Shown here: piece after piece, positions 24,535-31,593 of the stretch
Layout of the letters: each line of letters starts with the position of its first letter
Position numbering within the stretch: position 1 is the first letter of the stretch
NCBI GenBank assembly: GCA_910577525.1
Contig: CAJTLI010000027.1
Location: 1-33,576, forward strand
Source of the DNA: an uncultured Oscillospiraceae bacterium
GTDB taxonomy: Bacteria > Bacillota > Clostridia > Oscillospirales > Oscillospiraceae
DNA length: 33,576 nucleotides
Direction: 5' to 3'
Translations under genes and position numbers: made by a program
The notes under the pieces: model-generated
Databases searched by the model: none
What the model saw: the letters and a program-made list of their open reading frames with translations, nothing else
What the model was told of the DNA's origin: nothing

Positions 24535-26100
24535 ATGGCGATCACCAACAAAATCGAGAACTTCCGCATGGAGGTCAACCCGGCCTTTCTGGCCAAGGCG
24601 GAGGCCCTGGCCCCCGCCCTGATCGAGACGGAAATCCGGCCCGCGGGCACGGTGGAGCTGGTCCCCCAGGGGGAGGACTTCGCGGCCCGGCCCCTGGAGC
24701 GGGGGTTCGTCCGGTCCCGCCCCCTGGGCCGGGGGGACGGCCTCTGCCTGGATTTCGGGGACCATTGGGTGGGCTATGTGTCCTTTACCCTCACCCCGGT
24801 GGGCAGCCCCCCCGACGCCCCCGCCCTCCTCCGGCTGAGGTTCGGCGAAATCCCCTATGAGGCCGCCGCCGGCCTGTCCGATTACCAGGGGGAGGTGAGC
24901 CGCTCCTGGATTCAGGAGGAGCTGATCCACGTGGACGTGCTCCCGGCGCAGGTCCGCCTGCCCCGGCGGTACGCCTTCCGCTACCTGGCCATCACCGTGC
25001 TGGACACGTCGCCCAAATATCAGGTGGTGGTGGAGGACGTGTCGTGCCGCGCCGTCTCCTCCGGGGACCGTTCGGCGGTTCCCCCGCTGAAAACCGGGGA
25101 CCCGGAGCTGGTCCGGCTGGACCGCGTCTCCCTCAAAACCATGGAGGACTGTATGCAGCTGGTCTTTGAGGACGGCCCCAAGCGGGACCGCCGGCTGTGG
25201 ATCGGCGACCTGCGCCTCCAGGCCCTGACCAACTACGTCACCTTCCGGAACAACGGCCTGGTCAAGCGCTGCCTGTACCTGTTCGCCGCCCTGACCCAGA
25301 ACGAGGGCCGGGTGGGGGCCTGCCTGTTTATGGAGCCCCGCCCCCAGGTGGACGACACAGCCCTGTTTGACTTCTCCCTGTTCTTCGTCTCCTGCCTCCA
25401 CGACTACTATGAGGCCTCCGGGGACCGGGAGACCCTGGCCGAGCTGTTCCCCACCGCCTGCCGCCAGCTGGAGCTGGCCCTCCGGGAGCTGGACGGCCGG
25501 GGCGTCGTCACCGACCGGGATACCTGGTGGTGTTTCCTGGACTGGGGGGACGGTCTGAACAAGCAGGCCGGGGCCCAGGCCGTGCTGATCTACACCCTGA
25601 AGCAGGGGGCGGCCATGGCGGAGCGGCTGGGGGACGGGGAGCGGGCCGCGCTGTGGAACGAGCGGGCCGGGGCGCTGTCCCGGGCCGCGCTGGAGCACCT
25701 GTGGGACGGGGAGCTGGGCTTTTTCGTCAGCGGCGCGGGGCGGCAGGTGTCCTGGGCCTCCCAGGTCTGGTTCGCGCTGGCGGGGGTGTTCGGCCGGGAG
25801 GAAAACGTCCGGCTGCTGGAGCGGCTCATCGGCCAAAAGCCCGGCATCCCGCTGGCAACCCCCTACGCCTATCACCACCTGATTGCGGCGCTGATGGAAA
25901 ACGGCCTGACGGAGCGGGCGGTTTCCATCATGAAGGACTACTGGGGCGGGATGCTCCGGGAGGGGGCGGACACCTTCTGGGAGCTGTACGACCCCAGCGA
26001 CCGCTTCGCCTCCCCCTACGGGTCCCGGGCGGTGAACAGCTTCTGCCACGCCTGGAGCAGCACCCCGGCCTATTTCATCCGGAAATACCTGGACCGCTGA
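24535..26100 (+). CDS. Second GH78-like six-hairpin glycosidase
   Basis: The 521-residue product has an N-terminal beta domain (about 35-175) and an alpha/alpha six-hairpin catalytic region (about 190-515). The motif DGPKRDRRLWIGD (213-225) has the same 5 and 12 residue spacing as the first GH78-like enzyme, with Asp218 at the general-acid position. E483 in TFWELYDP fits the base, and SFCHAWSSTPAYFIRKYL ends the barrel. The two enzymes are distant paralogs; this one lacks part of the N-terminal domains and the C-terminal beta domain. There is no signal peptide. GAAGGAGG precedes the start, which lies one base after the kinase stop; an in-frame ATG at 24481 lies inside the kinase gene. Activity on rhamnosides is inferred from family and context. 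Confidence 0.85.
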   Translation: MAITNKIENFRMEVNPAFLAKAEALAPALIETEIRPAGTVELVPQGEDFAARPLERGFVRSRPLGRGDGLCLDFGDHWVGYVSFTLTPVGSPPDAPALLRLRFGEIPYEAAAGLSDYQGEVSRSWIQEELIHVDVLPAQVRLPRRYAFRYLAITVLDTSPKYQVVVEDVSCRAVSSGDRSAVPPLKTGDPELVRLDRVSLKTMEDCMQLVFEDGPKRDRRLWIGDLRLQALTNYVTFRNNGLVKRCLYLFAALTQNEGRVGACLFMEPRPQVDDTALFDFSLFFVSCLHDYYEASGDRETLAELFPTACRQLELALRELDGRGVVTDRDTWWCFLDWGDGLNKQAGAQAVLIYTLKQGAAMAERLGDGERAALWNERAGALSRAALEHLWDGELGFFVSGAGRQVSWASQVWFALAGVFGREENVRLLERLIGQKPGIPLATPYAYHHLIAALMENGLTERAVSIMKDYWGGMLREGADTFWELYDPSDRFASPYGSRAVNSFCHAWSSTPAYFIRKYLDR

Positions 26101-26135
26101 GGGGCGGCCGCCGGTTCACGTCGGGAAACCTACCG

Positions 26136-26145
26136 TTTGCGCAAA
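26136..26145. promoter_or_regulatory. Possible operator palindrome before the GH43 promoter
   Basis: TTTGCGCAAA is a perfect ten-base palindrome that ends five bases before the -35 of the GH43 promoter. Its position suits an activator or repressor site. No matching regulator gene other than the LytTR protein is present in the window. Confidence 0.3.
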
Positions 26146-26150
26146 ACGCC

Positions 26151-26179
26151 TTGATTGCCCGTCTGGGCCATGCTATCAT
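26151..26179 (+). promoter_or_regulatory. Promoter of the GH43-rhaB-isomerase-rhaD operon
   Basis: TTGATT (26151-26156) and TATCAT (26174-26179) are separated by 17 bases, close to the sigma-A consensus. It stands about 40 bases before the GH43 start, which has GAGGAGGAG directly upstream. TTCACG lies further upstream at 26115-26120. Confidence 0.65.
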
Positions 26180-26220
26180 TTGTGCAATCAGACATAAGAC
26201 GGCATTGAGGAGGAGTCCCT

Positions 26221-27684
26221 ATGAAGACAAAGCAGGCGTTCAACCCCTATCTGCCCAGCTGGGAGTACGTCCCGGACGCGGAACCCCATATTGTGGACGG
26301 CCGGGTATACATCTACGGCTCCCACGATCTGTTCAACGGCATCAACTTCTGCCTGGGCGACTATGTGTGCTGGTCCGCCCCGGTGGACGACCTGGGGAAC
26401 TGGACCTATCACGGCTGCATTTTCAAGCGGGAACAGGACCCCGCCGCCCCCAGAATCCGGATTACCAACGGTCTGGCCGCCCCCGACATGGTGAAGGGCC
26501 CGGACGGGCGGTACTACCTCTACTACTTCATGGGGGGCACCAAGATGATCTCGGTGGCGGTGTGCGATGAGCCCGCCGGGAAGTACCAGTTCTACGGCTG
26601 CGTGAAGTATCAGGACGGCACCCCCATCGGCAAGCGGGGCGAGCCCTTCCAGTTCGACCCCGGCTGCCTCATGGACGGGGACGGGCGGCTGTACCTATAC
26701 ACCGGCTTCGCCTTCGGCGGCAATCCCATCCTGCTGGACGGCTCCAAGCCCACCGCCGACGGCCCCATGTGGTTCGAGCTGGATCCCAGCGATATGCTCA
26801 CCGTCATCTCCGGGGACGAGCTGCACTATCTGGATGTCCTCACCGGGGAGAAGGCCAAGGGCACCCCCTACGAGGCCCAGCCCTTCGGCGAGGCCAGCTC
26901 CATGCGGAAGTTTGATGGAAAATATTATTTCATCTACTCCTCCCTGAACAGCCATAACCTGTGCTGGGCGGTGAGCGACCGGCCCACGGGCGGGTTCGAG
27001 TTCGGCGGCGTGCTGGTGAGCTGCGGCGACATCGGCCTGCCCGGCGTGCCCGACACGGAGCACGCCCGCATGTGCACCGGCAACACCCACGGCAGCGTCA
27101 TTGAGATCGGCGGAAAATATTACGTGTTCTACCACCGCCACTCCAACCGCAAGCAGTCCTCCCGGCAGGCCTGCGCGGAGGAGATCCGGTTTGAGGACGG
27201 CGTGTTTTATCAGGCGGAGATGACCTCCTGCGGGCTGAACGGCGGCCCGCTGGCGGGGACGGGGCGCTATCCGGCCTACGCCGCCTGCAATGTCTACGGC
27301 AGAAACGGCACCCGGTTTCTGTCCATGCTGAAGCACCGCAAGGGCTGCGACCCCTTCCTCACCCAGAAGGGGGGCGACCGGGAGGAGGGCCCGGACCAGT
27401 ACGTGTCCAACTTCTGCACCGGCTGCACCGTGGGCTTCAAATATTTTGACCTGCGGGAGACCAGGGAGATCACCGTCAACCTCCAAGGCTATGGGAACGG
27501 CTGCGCCGTCACCGTGCGGACCCAGGAGGACGGCGAGGCGGTCTGCCGCATCCCGGTGGAGACCTGCACCGCCCAGAAGGGCTTTACCGGCAGGCTGCCC
27601 GGGGGCCTGGGGGAAAAAGAGGCTTTATATTTCAGCGTGGAGGGCAAGGGGACCTTTGATTTTCTGTCTTTTGATTTGAGCTGA
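26221..27684 (+). CDS. GH43 family glycosidase
   Basis: The 487-residue product has a five-bladed GH43-type propeller (about 8-345) and a C-terminal beta domain (about 350-487). Candidate catalytic residues are Asp19/Glu21 in PDAEPHIVDGRVYIYGSHD, Asp146 in FDPGCLMDGDG (the pKa-tuning Asp) and Glu224 in FGEASSMRKFDGKYYFIYS (the general acid). The base motif reads DAEP where most GH43 proteins have PDP. GH43 enzymes typically remove arabinose, xylose or galactose from plant polymers. There is no signal peptide, so it is probably cytoplasmic. It leads an operon whose other genes break down rhamnose, suggesting it removes side-chain sugars from imported rhamnose-containing oligosaccharides. Exact specificity is not readable. 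Confidence 0.88.
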   Translation: MKTKQAFNPYLPSWEYVPDAEPHIVDGRVYIYGSHDLFNGINFCLGDYVCWSAPVDDLGNWTYHGCIFKREQDPAAPRIRITNGLAAPDMVKGPDGRYYLYYFMGGTKMISVAVCDEPAGKYQFYGCVKYQDGTPIGKRGEPFQFDPGCLMDGDGRLYLYTGFAFGGNPILLDGSKPTADGPMWFELDPSDMLTVISGDELHYLDVLTGEKAKGTPYEAQPFGEASSMRKFDGKYYFIYSSLNSHNLCWAVSDRPTGGFEFGGVLVSCGDIGLPGVPDTEHARMCTGNTHGSVIEIGGKYYVFYHRHSNRKQSSRQACAEEIRFEDGVFYQAEMTSCGLNGGPLAGTGRYPAYAACNVYGRNGTRFLSMLKHRKGCDPFLTQKGGDREEGPDQYVSNFCTGCTVGFKYFDLRETREITVNLQGYGNGCAVTVRTQEDGEAVCRIPVETCTAQKGFTGRLPGGLGEKEALYFSVEGKGTFDFLSFDLS

Positions 27685-27703
27685 CAGGGGGGAGGATTTG
27701 CGG

Positions 27704-29053
27704 ATGTATTATTATCTGGCCATCGACATCGGCGCGTCGTCGGGCCGTCACATCGTGGGCTGGCTGGACGGCGGCGAGGTCAAAACCAAGGAGGTCTACC
27801 GTTTCCCCAACGGAGTGAGCGAGCGGGACGGCCACCTGACCTGGGACGTGGACGCCCTGCTGGGCCACGTTGAGGCGGGGATCGACAGGGCGCTTACCGA
27901 ATTCGGGGCGCTGGAGAGCCTGTCCATCGACACCTGGGGGTGCGACTATGTGCTGCTCCGCGGGGACGAGGAGGTGCGGCCCTGCTATGCCTACCGGGAC
28001 GGGCGGACGGAGGCGGCGATCCCCGCCGTCCATGAGAAAGTCCCGTTTGCCGGGCTGTATGCCCATACCGGGTGCCAGTTCCAGCCCTTCAACACGGTGT
28101 ACCAGCTCTGCGACGACCTGGCGCGGGGCCGTTTAGAGGGGGTGACGGACTTCCTCATGGTGCCGGAGTATTTGATGTGTAAGCTCACGGGGGTGAAGGC
28201 CAAGGAGTACACCAACGCCACCACCACCGGGCTGGTGAGCGCCCAGACCGGGGAATTCGACCTGGAAATCGTGGAAAAGCTGGGCCTGCCCGCCCATCTG
28301 TTCCCCGGGCTCCAAAAGCCGGGGACGGTGGCGGGCGCGTACAAAGGGATCAAGGCCGTGCTGTGCGCCACCCACGACACCGCCTCCGCTGTAGAAGGGA
28401 TTCCCATGGAGGGGGAACAGCCCTACATCTCGTCGGGCACGTGGAGCCTCTTGGGCGTAAAAACGCCAAAGCCCCTCACGGACGAAAAGAGCCGGGCGGC
28501 GAATTACTCCAACGAGGGCGGCGTGGGCTACAACCGCTACCAGAAAAACATCATGGGGATGTGGATTGTCAACCGCCTGCGGGACGAGCTGTGCCCGGAG
28601 AAGCCCTTCGGGGAGATCGTGGCGGAAGCGGAGGCCAGCGCCTTTGACGGCACAGTGGACGCCAACGCCCCGGCCTTCCTGGCCCCGGACAGCATGAAAG
28701 CCGCCTTTGACGGTGCGCTGTCCGCTAAGCCCCAGAGCGTGGGCAACTACTTCCGCTGCGCCTACCGCTCCCTGGCCGTCAGCTACCGGGACGCCATCCG
28801 GGAGCTGGAGGAAAACACAGGCCGCACCTACGAGAAGCTCTACATCGTGGGCGGCGGGGCGAAAAACGGATTCCTGAACCGTCTCACCGAGGAAGCCACC
28901 GGCAAAACCGTGGTGGCCCTGCCCATCGAGGCCACCGCCCTGGGCAATCTGAAAATACAGATGACTTTGCAGGGGCGCACGGTGTGCGCCCCTACCCGCC
29001 AACAAACCTTTTTGATAGACAGTATAGAAGAAAGCGAGGGGATCTCATGCTGA
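27704..29053 (+). CDS. rhaB: Rhamnulokinase with altered C-terminus
   Basis: The 449-residue product is an FGGY-family kinase. IDIGASSGRHIVG at the start and SIDTWGCDYVLL are typical of rhamnulokinase; ATHDTASAVEGIP, ISSGTWSLLGVK and the late IVGGGAKNGFLNRL form the ATP and sugar sites. It phosphorylates L-rhamnulose to L-rhamnulose 1-phosphate. GGGGGGAGG precedes the ATG at 27704; a TTG two codons earlier is a poorer choice. The last 29 residues or so, after EATALGNLKIQM, do not look like the family: the reading frame passes through a palindromic GTAGGGGCG-type repeat. The normal end helix of about 30 residues appears to be replaced. The stop overlaps the next start by seven bases (ATGCTGA). 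Confidence 0.88.
   Translation: MYYYLAIDIGASSGRHIVGWLDGGEVKTKEVYRFPNGVSERDGHLTWDVDALLGHVEAGIDRALTEFGALESLSIDTWGCDYVLLRGDEEVRPCYAYRDGRTEAAIPAVHEKVPFAGLYAHTGCQFQPFNTVYQLCDDLARGRLEGVTDFLMVPEYLMCKLTGVKAKEYTNATTTGLVSAQTGEFDLEIVEKLGLPAHLFPGLQKPGTVAGAYKGIKAVLCATHDTASAVEGIPMEGEQPYISSGTWSLLGVKTPKPLTDEKSRAANYSNEGGVGYNRYQKNIMGMWIVNRLRDELCPEKPFGEIVAEAEASAFDGTVDANAPAFLAPDSMKAAFDGALSAKPQSVGNYFRCAYRSLAVSYRDAIRELEENTGRTYEKLYIVGGGAKNGFLNRLTEEATGKTVVALPIEATALGNLKIQMTLQGRTVCAPTRQQTFLIDSIEESEGISC
28967..28997 (-). repeat. GTAGGGGCG-type palindromic repeat inside the 3' end of rhaB
   Basis: AGGGGCGCAC (28971-28980) pairs perfectly with GTGCGCCCCT (28984-28993) over a three-base loop. Read on the minus strand the unit starts GGTAGGGGCGCAC, like the units at 30474 and 30553. 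It is in frame with rhaB and encodes part of its last residues. Confidence 0.7.
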
Positions 29054-30465
29054 TTGAAACCAAAGCCCGGGTGGGCGTGTTCGCCATCGCGCTGGGGGCC
29101 TATCTGCCCCAGTTCCCGTCCCTGGTGCCCGAGTTTGAGGGCCAGTATGCCCGCTTCAAAGCATCCCTGCCCGACACCGTGGAGCTCATCGACGGCGGCA
29201 TCGTCACCACCAAGGAGCTGGCCCAGGAAGCCGGGGACAAGTTCCGCGCCGCCGACGTGGACCTGGTGATCCTCCAACTGCTCACCTACGCCACCTCCTA
29301 CAATATGCTGCCCGCCGTCCGGGACCTGGACGTGCCCGTGGTGCTGGTGAACCTCCAGAAAAAGCGGGCCCCGGACTACGCCAACACCGACACCGCCACC
29401 TGGCTGGGGGAGCTGTATGCCTGCGGGGCCGTGGGCGAGATGGTGGCCGACCTGGAGCGGGCCGGGAAGCGCCACGCCGTCATCACCGGAGTGGTGGAGG
29501 GCGGCGACCCCCACGCCCAGGCGGAGATCGAGGACTGGTGCCGCGCCGCCCAGGTGCGCCGCCGCTTCCGGGACACCAACCTGGCCCAGATCGGCCGGCC
29601 CTACCCCGGCATGATGGACCTGTATATCGACGAGACCAACCTGTACCACCGGATGTGGCTGTACACCAAGCAGTTCGACTGGGAGAAGATGTGGGCCATC
29701 GCCGACGATATCACCGACGAAACCGCCATCCGGGCCAAGGCCCAGGACATTTTGGACACCTTCGACATCGAGGGCGGCGGCACCGTCGAGAAGGTTTGGG
29801 AGATGGCGAAGTATGTCGTGGCCTTCGAGCGGTGGGTGAAGGAGGAGAAAATTGCCTTCATCGCCTCCCACTACGACGGCTTCGCCCAGGGCAAGGCCGG
29901 GGTGCTGGACAGTATGCTGATTCCGGCGTTCTCCATGCTTATCAAGCAGGGGGTGGCCTGCGCCGTGGAGGGGGATATCAAGGTGGCCATGGCCATGTCC
30001 ATCCTCAAGACCATCTCCGGCATGGGCCAGCTGTCCGAGATGTACTCCATCGACTTTGAGGAGGACATCTGCGTCATCGGCCACAGCGGCTCCGGGGACG
30101 CGGATATTTCCGCGAAAAAACCCACCATGAAGATCGTTCCCGTGTTCCACGGCAAGACCGGGGGCGGCTATCTCACCCAGTTCTACCCCCACCTGGGGCC
30201 GGTCACCTATCTGGGCATCACCCAGGACCGGGACGGCCACTTCAAGTTTGTGGTGGCGGAGGGCGTCAACGAGGAGGGCCCCATCTTCACCTTTGGGGAC
30301 ACCAATATGCGCACCCGGTTCACCTGCGGGGCCCGGGAGTTCTGCGACCGTTGGAGCGAGGCGGGCCCCACCCACCACATGGCGGCGGCGTCCGGGCGGC
30401 ACATCGACACCATCCTGAAGGTGGCGAAAATCTTCAACGTGCCGGTGGATATCGTCACGCGGTAA
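29047..30465 (+). CDS. L-fucose/L-arabinose isomerase family ketol-isomerase
   Basis: The 472-residue product belongs to the AraA/FucI superfamily. Four metal-site motifs can be placed: Glu308 (CAVEGDIKVA), Glu339 (DFEEDICV), His346 (VIGHSGSGD) and His443/444 (PTHHMAAAS), matching Glu306, Glu333, His350 and His450 of E. coli AraA. Such enzymes use Mn2+ to interconvert aldoses and ketoses. Classical rhamnose isomerase (RhaA) has a different, TIM-barrel sequence. No rhaA is present in the window, so this enzyme may convert L-rhamnose to L-rhamnulose between the kinase and aldolase genes. It could instead serve arabinose or fucose released by GH43. The ATG at 29047 follows GAGGGG and overlaps the rhaB stop. 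Confidence 0.85.
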   Translation: MLIETKARVGVFAIALGAYLPQFPSLVPEFEGQYARFKASLPDTVELIDGGIVTTKELAQEAGDKFRAADVDLVILQLLTYATSYNMLPAVRDLDVPVVLVNLQKKRAPDYANTDTATWLGELYACGAVGEMVADLERAGKRHAVITGVVEGGDPHAQAEIEDWCRAAQVRRRFRDTNLAQIGRPYPGMMDLYIDETNLYHRMWLYTKQFDWEKMWAIADDITDETAIRAKAQDILDTFDIEGGGTVEKVWEMAKYVVAFERWVKEEKIAFIASHYDGFAQGKAGVLDSMLIPAFSMLIKQGVACAVEGDIKVAMAMSILKTISGMGQLSEMYSIDFEEDICVIGHSGSGDADISAKKPTMKIVPVFHGKTGGGYLTQFYPHLGPVTYLGITQDRDGHFKFVVAEGVNEEGPIFTFGDTNMRTRFTCGAREFCDRWSEAGPTHHMAAASGRHIDTILKVAKIFNVPVDIVTR

Positions 30466-30473
30466 AAGATGCC

Positions 30474-30553
30474 TGTAGGGGCGGATATCATCCGCCCGCA
30501 TCACACCACGCGGCACGGCGGACAAACGGCGGGCGCACGATGTGCGGCCCTAC
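30474..30553. repeat. Paired inverted GTAGGG-type palindromic repeats between isomerase and rhaD
   Basis: The first unit runs from 30474 (GTAGGGGCGGAT, then ATCCGCCCG to 30497). The second is its mirror on the opposite strand (30553 back to 30530, beginning GTAGGGCCGCACATCGTGCG). Each unit is itself palindromic, and the two face each other around 32 bases. The arrangement is like a bimodular REP element. It fills most of the 130-base gap and could form a hairpin in the transcript between the two genes. Confidence 0.75.
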
Positions 30554-30595
30554 GCACCCTGCCCGTTCGTGCATAAAAACGAAAGGTTGATTGAA

Positions 30596-31408
30596 ATGAA
30601 AGACATCATGAACGCGCCGTTTCTGGTGGAAATGGTGCGCACCTGCACCAATATGTATGCCCACGGCTGGGACGAGCGCAACGGCGGCAATATCAGCGTC
30701 CTGCTGGACGAGGCGGACGTGGCGGAGTATGTGGATGTAAACGCGGTGATCCGCGATATCCCCACCGGGTTTGAGGCCCCCGCCCTGGACGGGAAGTATT
30801 TCCTGGTGACGGGGACGGGCAAGTATTTCAAGAACGTGCAGTACGCCCCCGAGGTCAATTTGGGCCTGGTGCGGCTGACAGACAGCGGCAAAAACGCCCA
30901 GCTCCTGTGGGGCTTCACCGACGGCGGCAGGTTCACCTCCGAGTTCCCCGCCCACATGATGAGCCATGCCGCCCGGCTGTCCGTGGACCCGGCCAACCGC
31001 GTCGTCATGCACTGTCACCCCGCCAATTTGCTGGCCATGACCTACGTCCACGACCTGGACAGCCGTGTCTTCACCCGCACCCTGTGGCAGATGTGCACGG
31101 AGTGCATTGTGGTGTTCCCGGACGGGGTGAACGTGCTGCCCTGGATGCTGTGCGGCACCAACGAGATCGGCCAGGCCACGGCGGAGCAGATGGGCACCGC
31201 CCGGCTGGTGGTGTGGTCCCAGCACGGGATCTACGGCGCGGGCCGGGACCTGGACGAGACCTTCGGCCTCATCGAGACGGCGGAGAAGGCGGCGGAGATC
31301 TACATGAAGATCGCCCACCTGCCGCTGAAAAACACCATCACCGATGAGCAGATGCACCTGCTGGAGGGGCGCTTCGGCGTCAAGGCCCGGGCGGGCTGGC
31401 TGAACTGA
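30596..31408 (+). CDS. rhaD: Rhamnulose-1-phosphate aldolase
   Basis: The 270-residue product is a class II aldolase of the RhaD type, at normal length. The zinc ligands are the two His of VMHCHPAN (about 138-140) and the His of VVWSQHGIYGAG (about 208); the catalytic Glu is in TSEFPAH (about 119). GWDERNGGNIS near the start is the phosphate-binding part. It splits L-rhamnulose 1-phosphate into dihydroxyacetone phosphate and L-lactaldehyde in the cytoplasm. The ATG at 30596 has GAAAGG upstream. It is the last gene of the operon before a strong terminator. Its presence is the best evidence that the locus handles rhamnose. Confidence 0.94.
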   Translation: MKDIMNAPFLVEMVRTCTNMYAHGWDERNGGNISVLLDEADVAEYVDVNAVIRDIPTGFEAPALDGKYFLVTGTGKYFKNVQYAPEVNLGLVRLTDSGKNAQLLWGFTDGGRFTSEFPAHMMSHAARLSVDPANRVVMHCHPANLLAMTYVHDLDSRVFTRTLWQMCTECIVVFPDGVNVLPWMLCGTNEIGQATAEQMGTARLVVWSQHGIYGAGRDLDETFGLIETAEKAAEIYMKIAHLPLKNTITDEQMHLLEGRFGVKARAGWLN

Positions 31409-31541
31409 GCGCCTGTATTCACAGCGTCCGGCGGCAAACCAGCGATGGGAAGGTCCGATGAAACCGGCGAACAATATCCGCGAAGCGCCGCAGACGCATT
31501 TCATCCGCGCTTCCTATGAGCGCGGGTCCTGAACCCGCAGA

Positions 31542-31582
31542 AAAAGGCCCTTGAATCGAAGCTCTCGATTCAAGGGCCTTTT
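31542..31582. terminator. Bidirectional rho-independent terminator
   Basis: AAAAGGCCCTTGAATCGA (31542-31559) pairs over all 18 bases with 31565-31582 around the loop AGCTC. The A run on one side and the T run on the other serve both strands: the rhaD operon ends on the left and the peptidase gene on the right. The 130 bases between rhaD and this hairpin hold only a short inverted repeat (GCGGGT with ACCCGC, about 31522-31538). Confidence 0.92.
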
Positions 31583-31593
31583 CACGCGTCAGG

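Noticed and set aside
31409..31541. Possible small gene or decayed element after rhaD
   Set aside because: No frame with a ribosome site is seen, only a short inverted repeat before the terminator.
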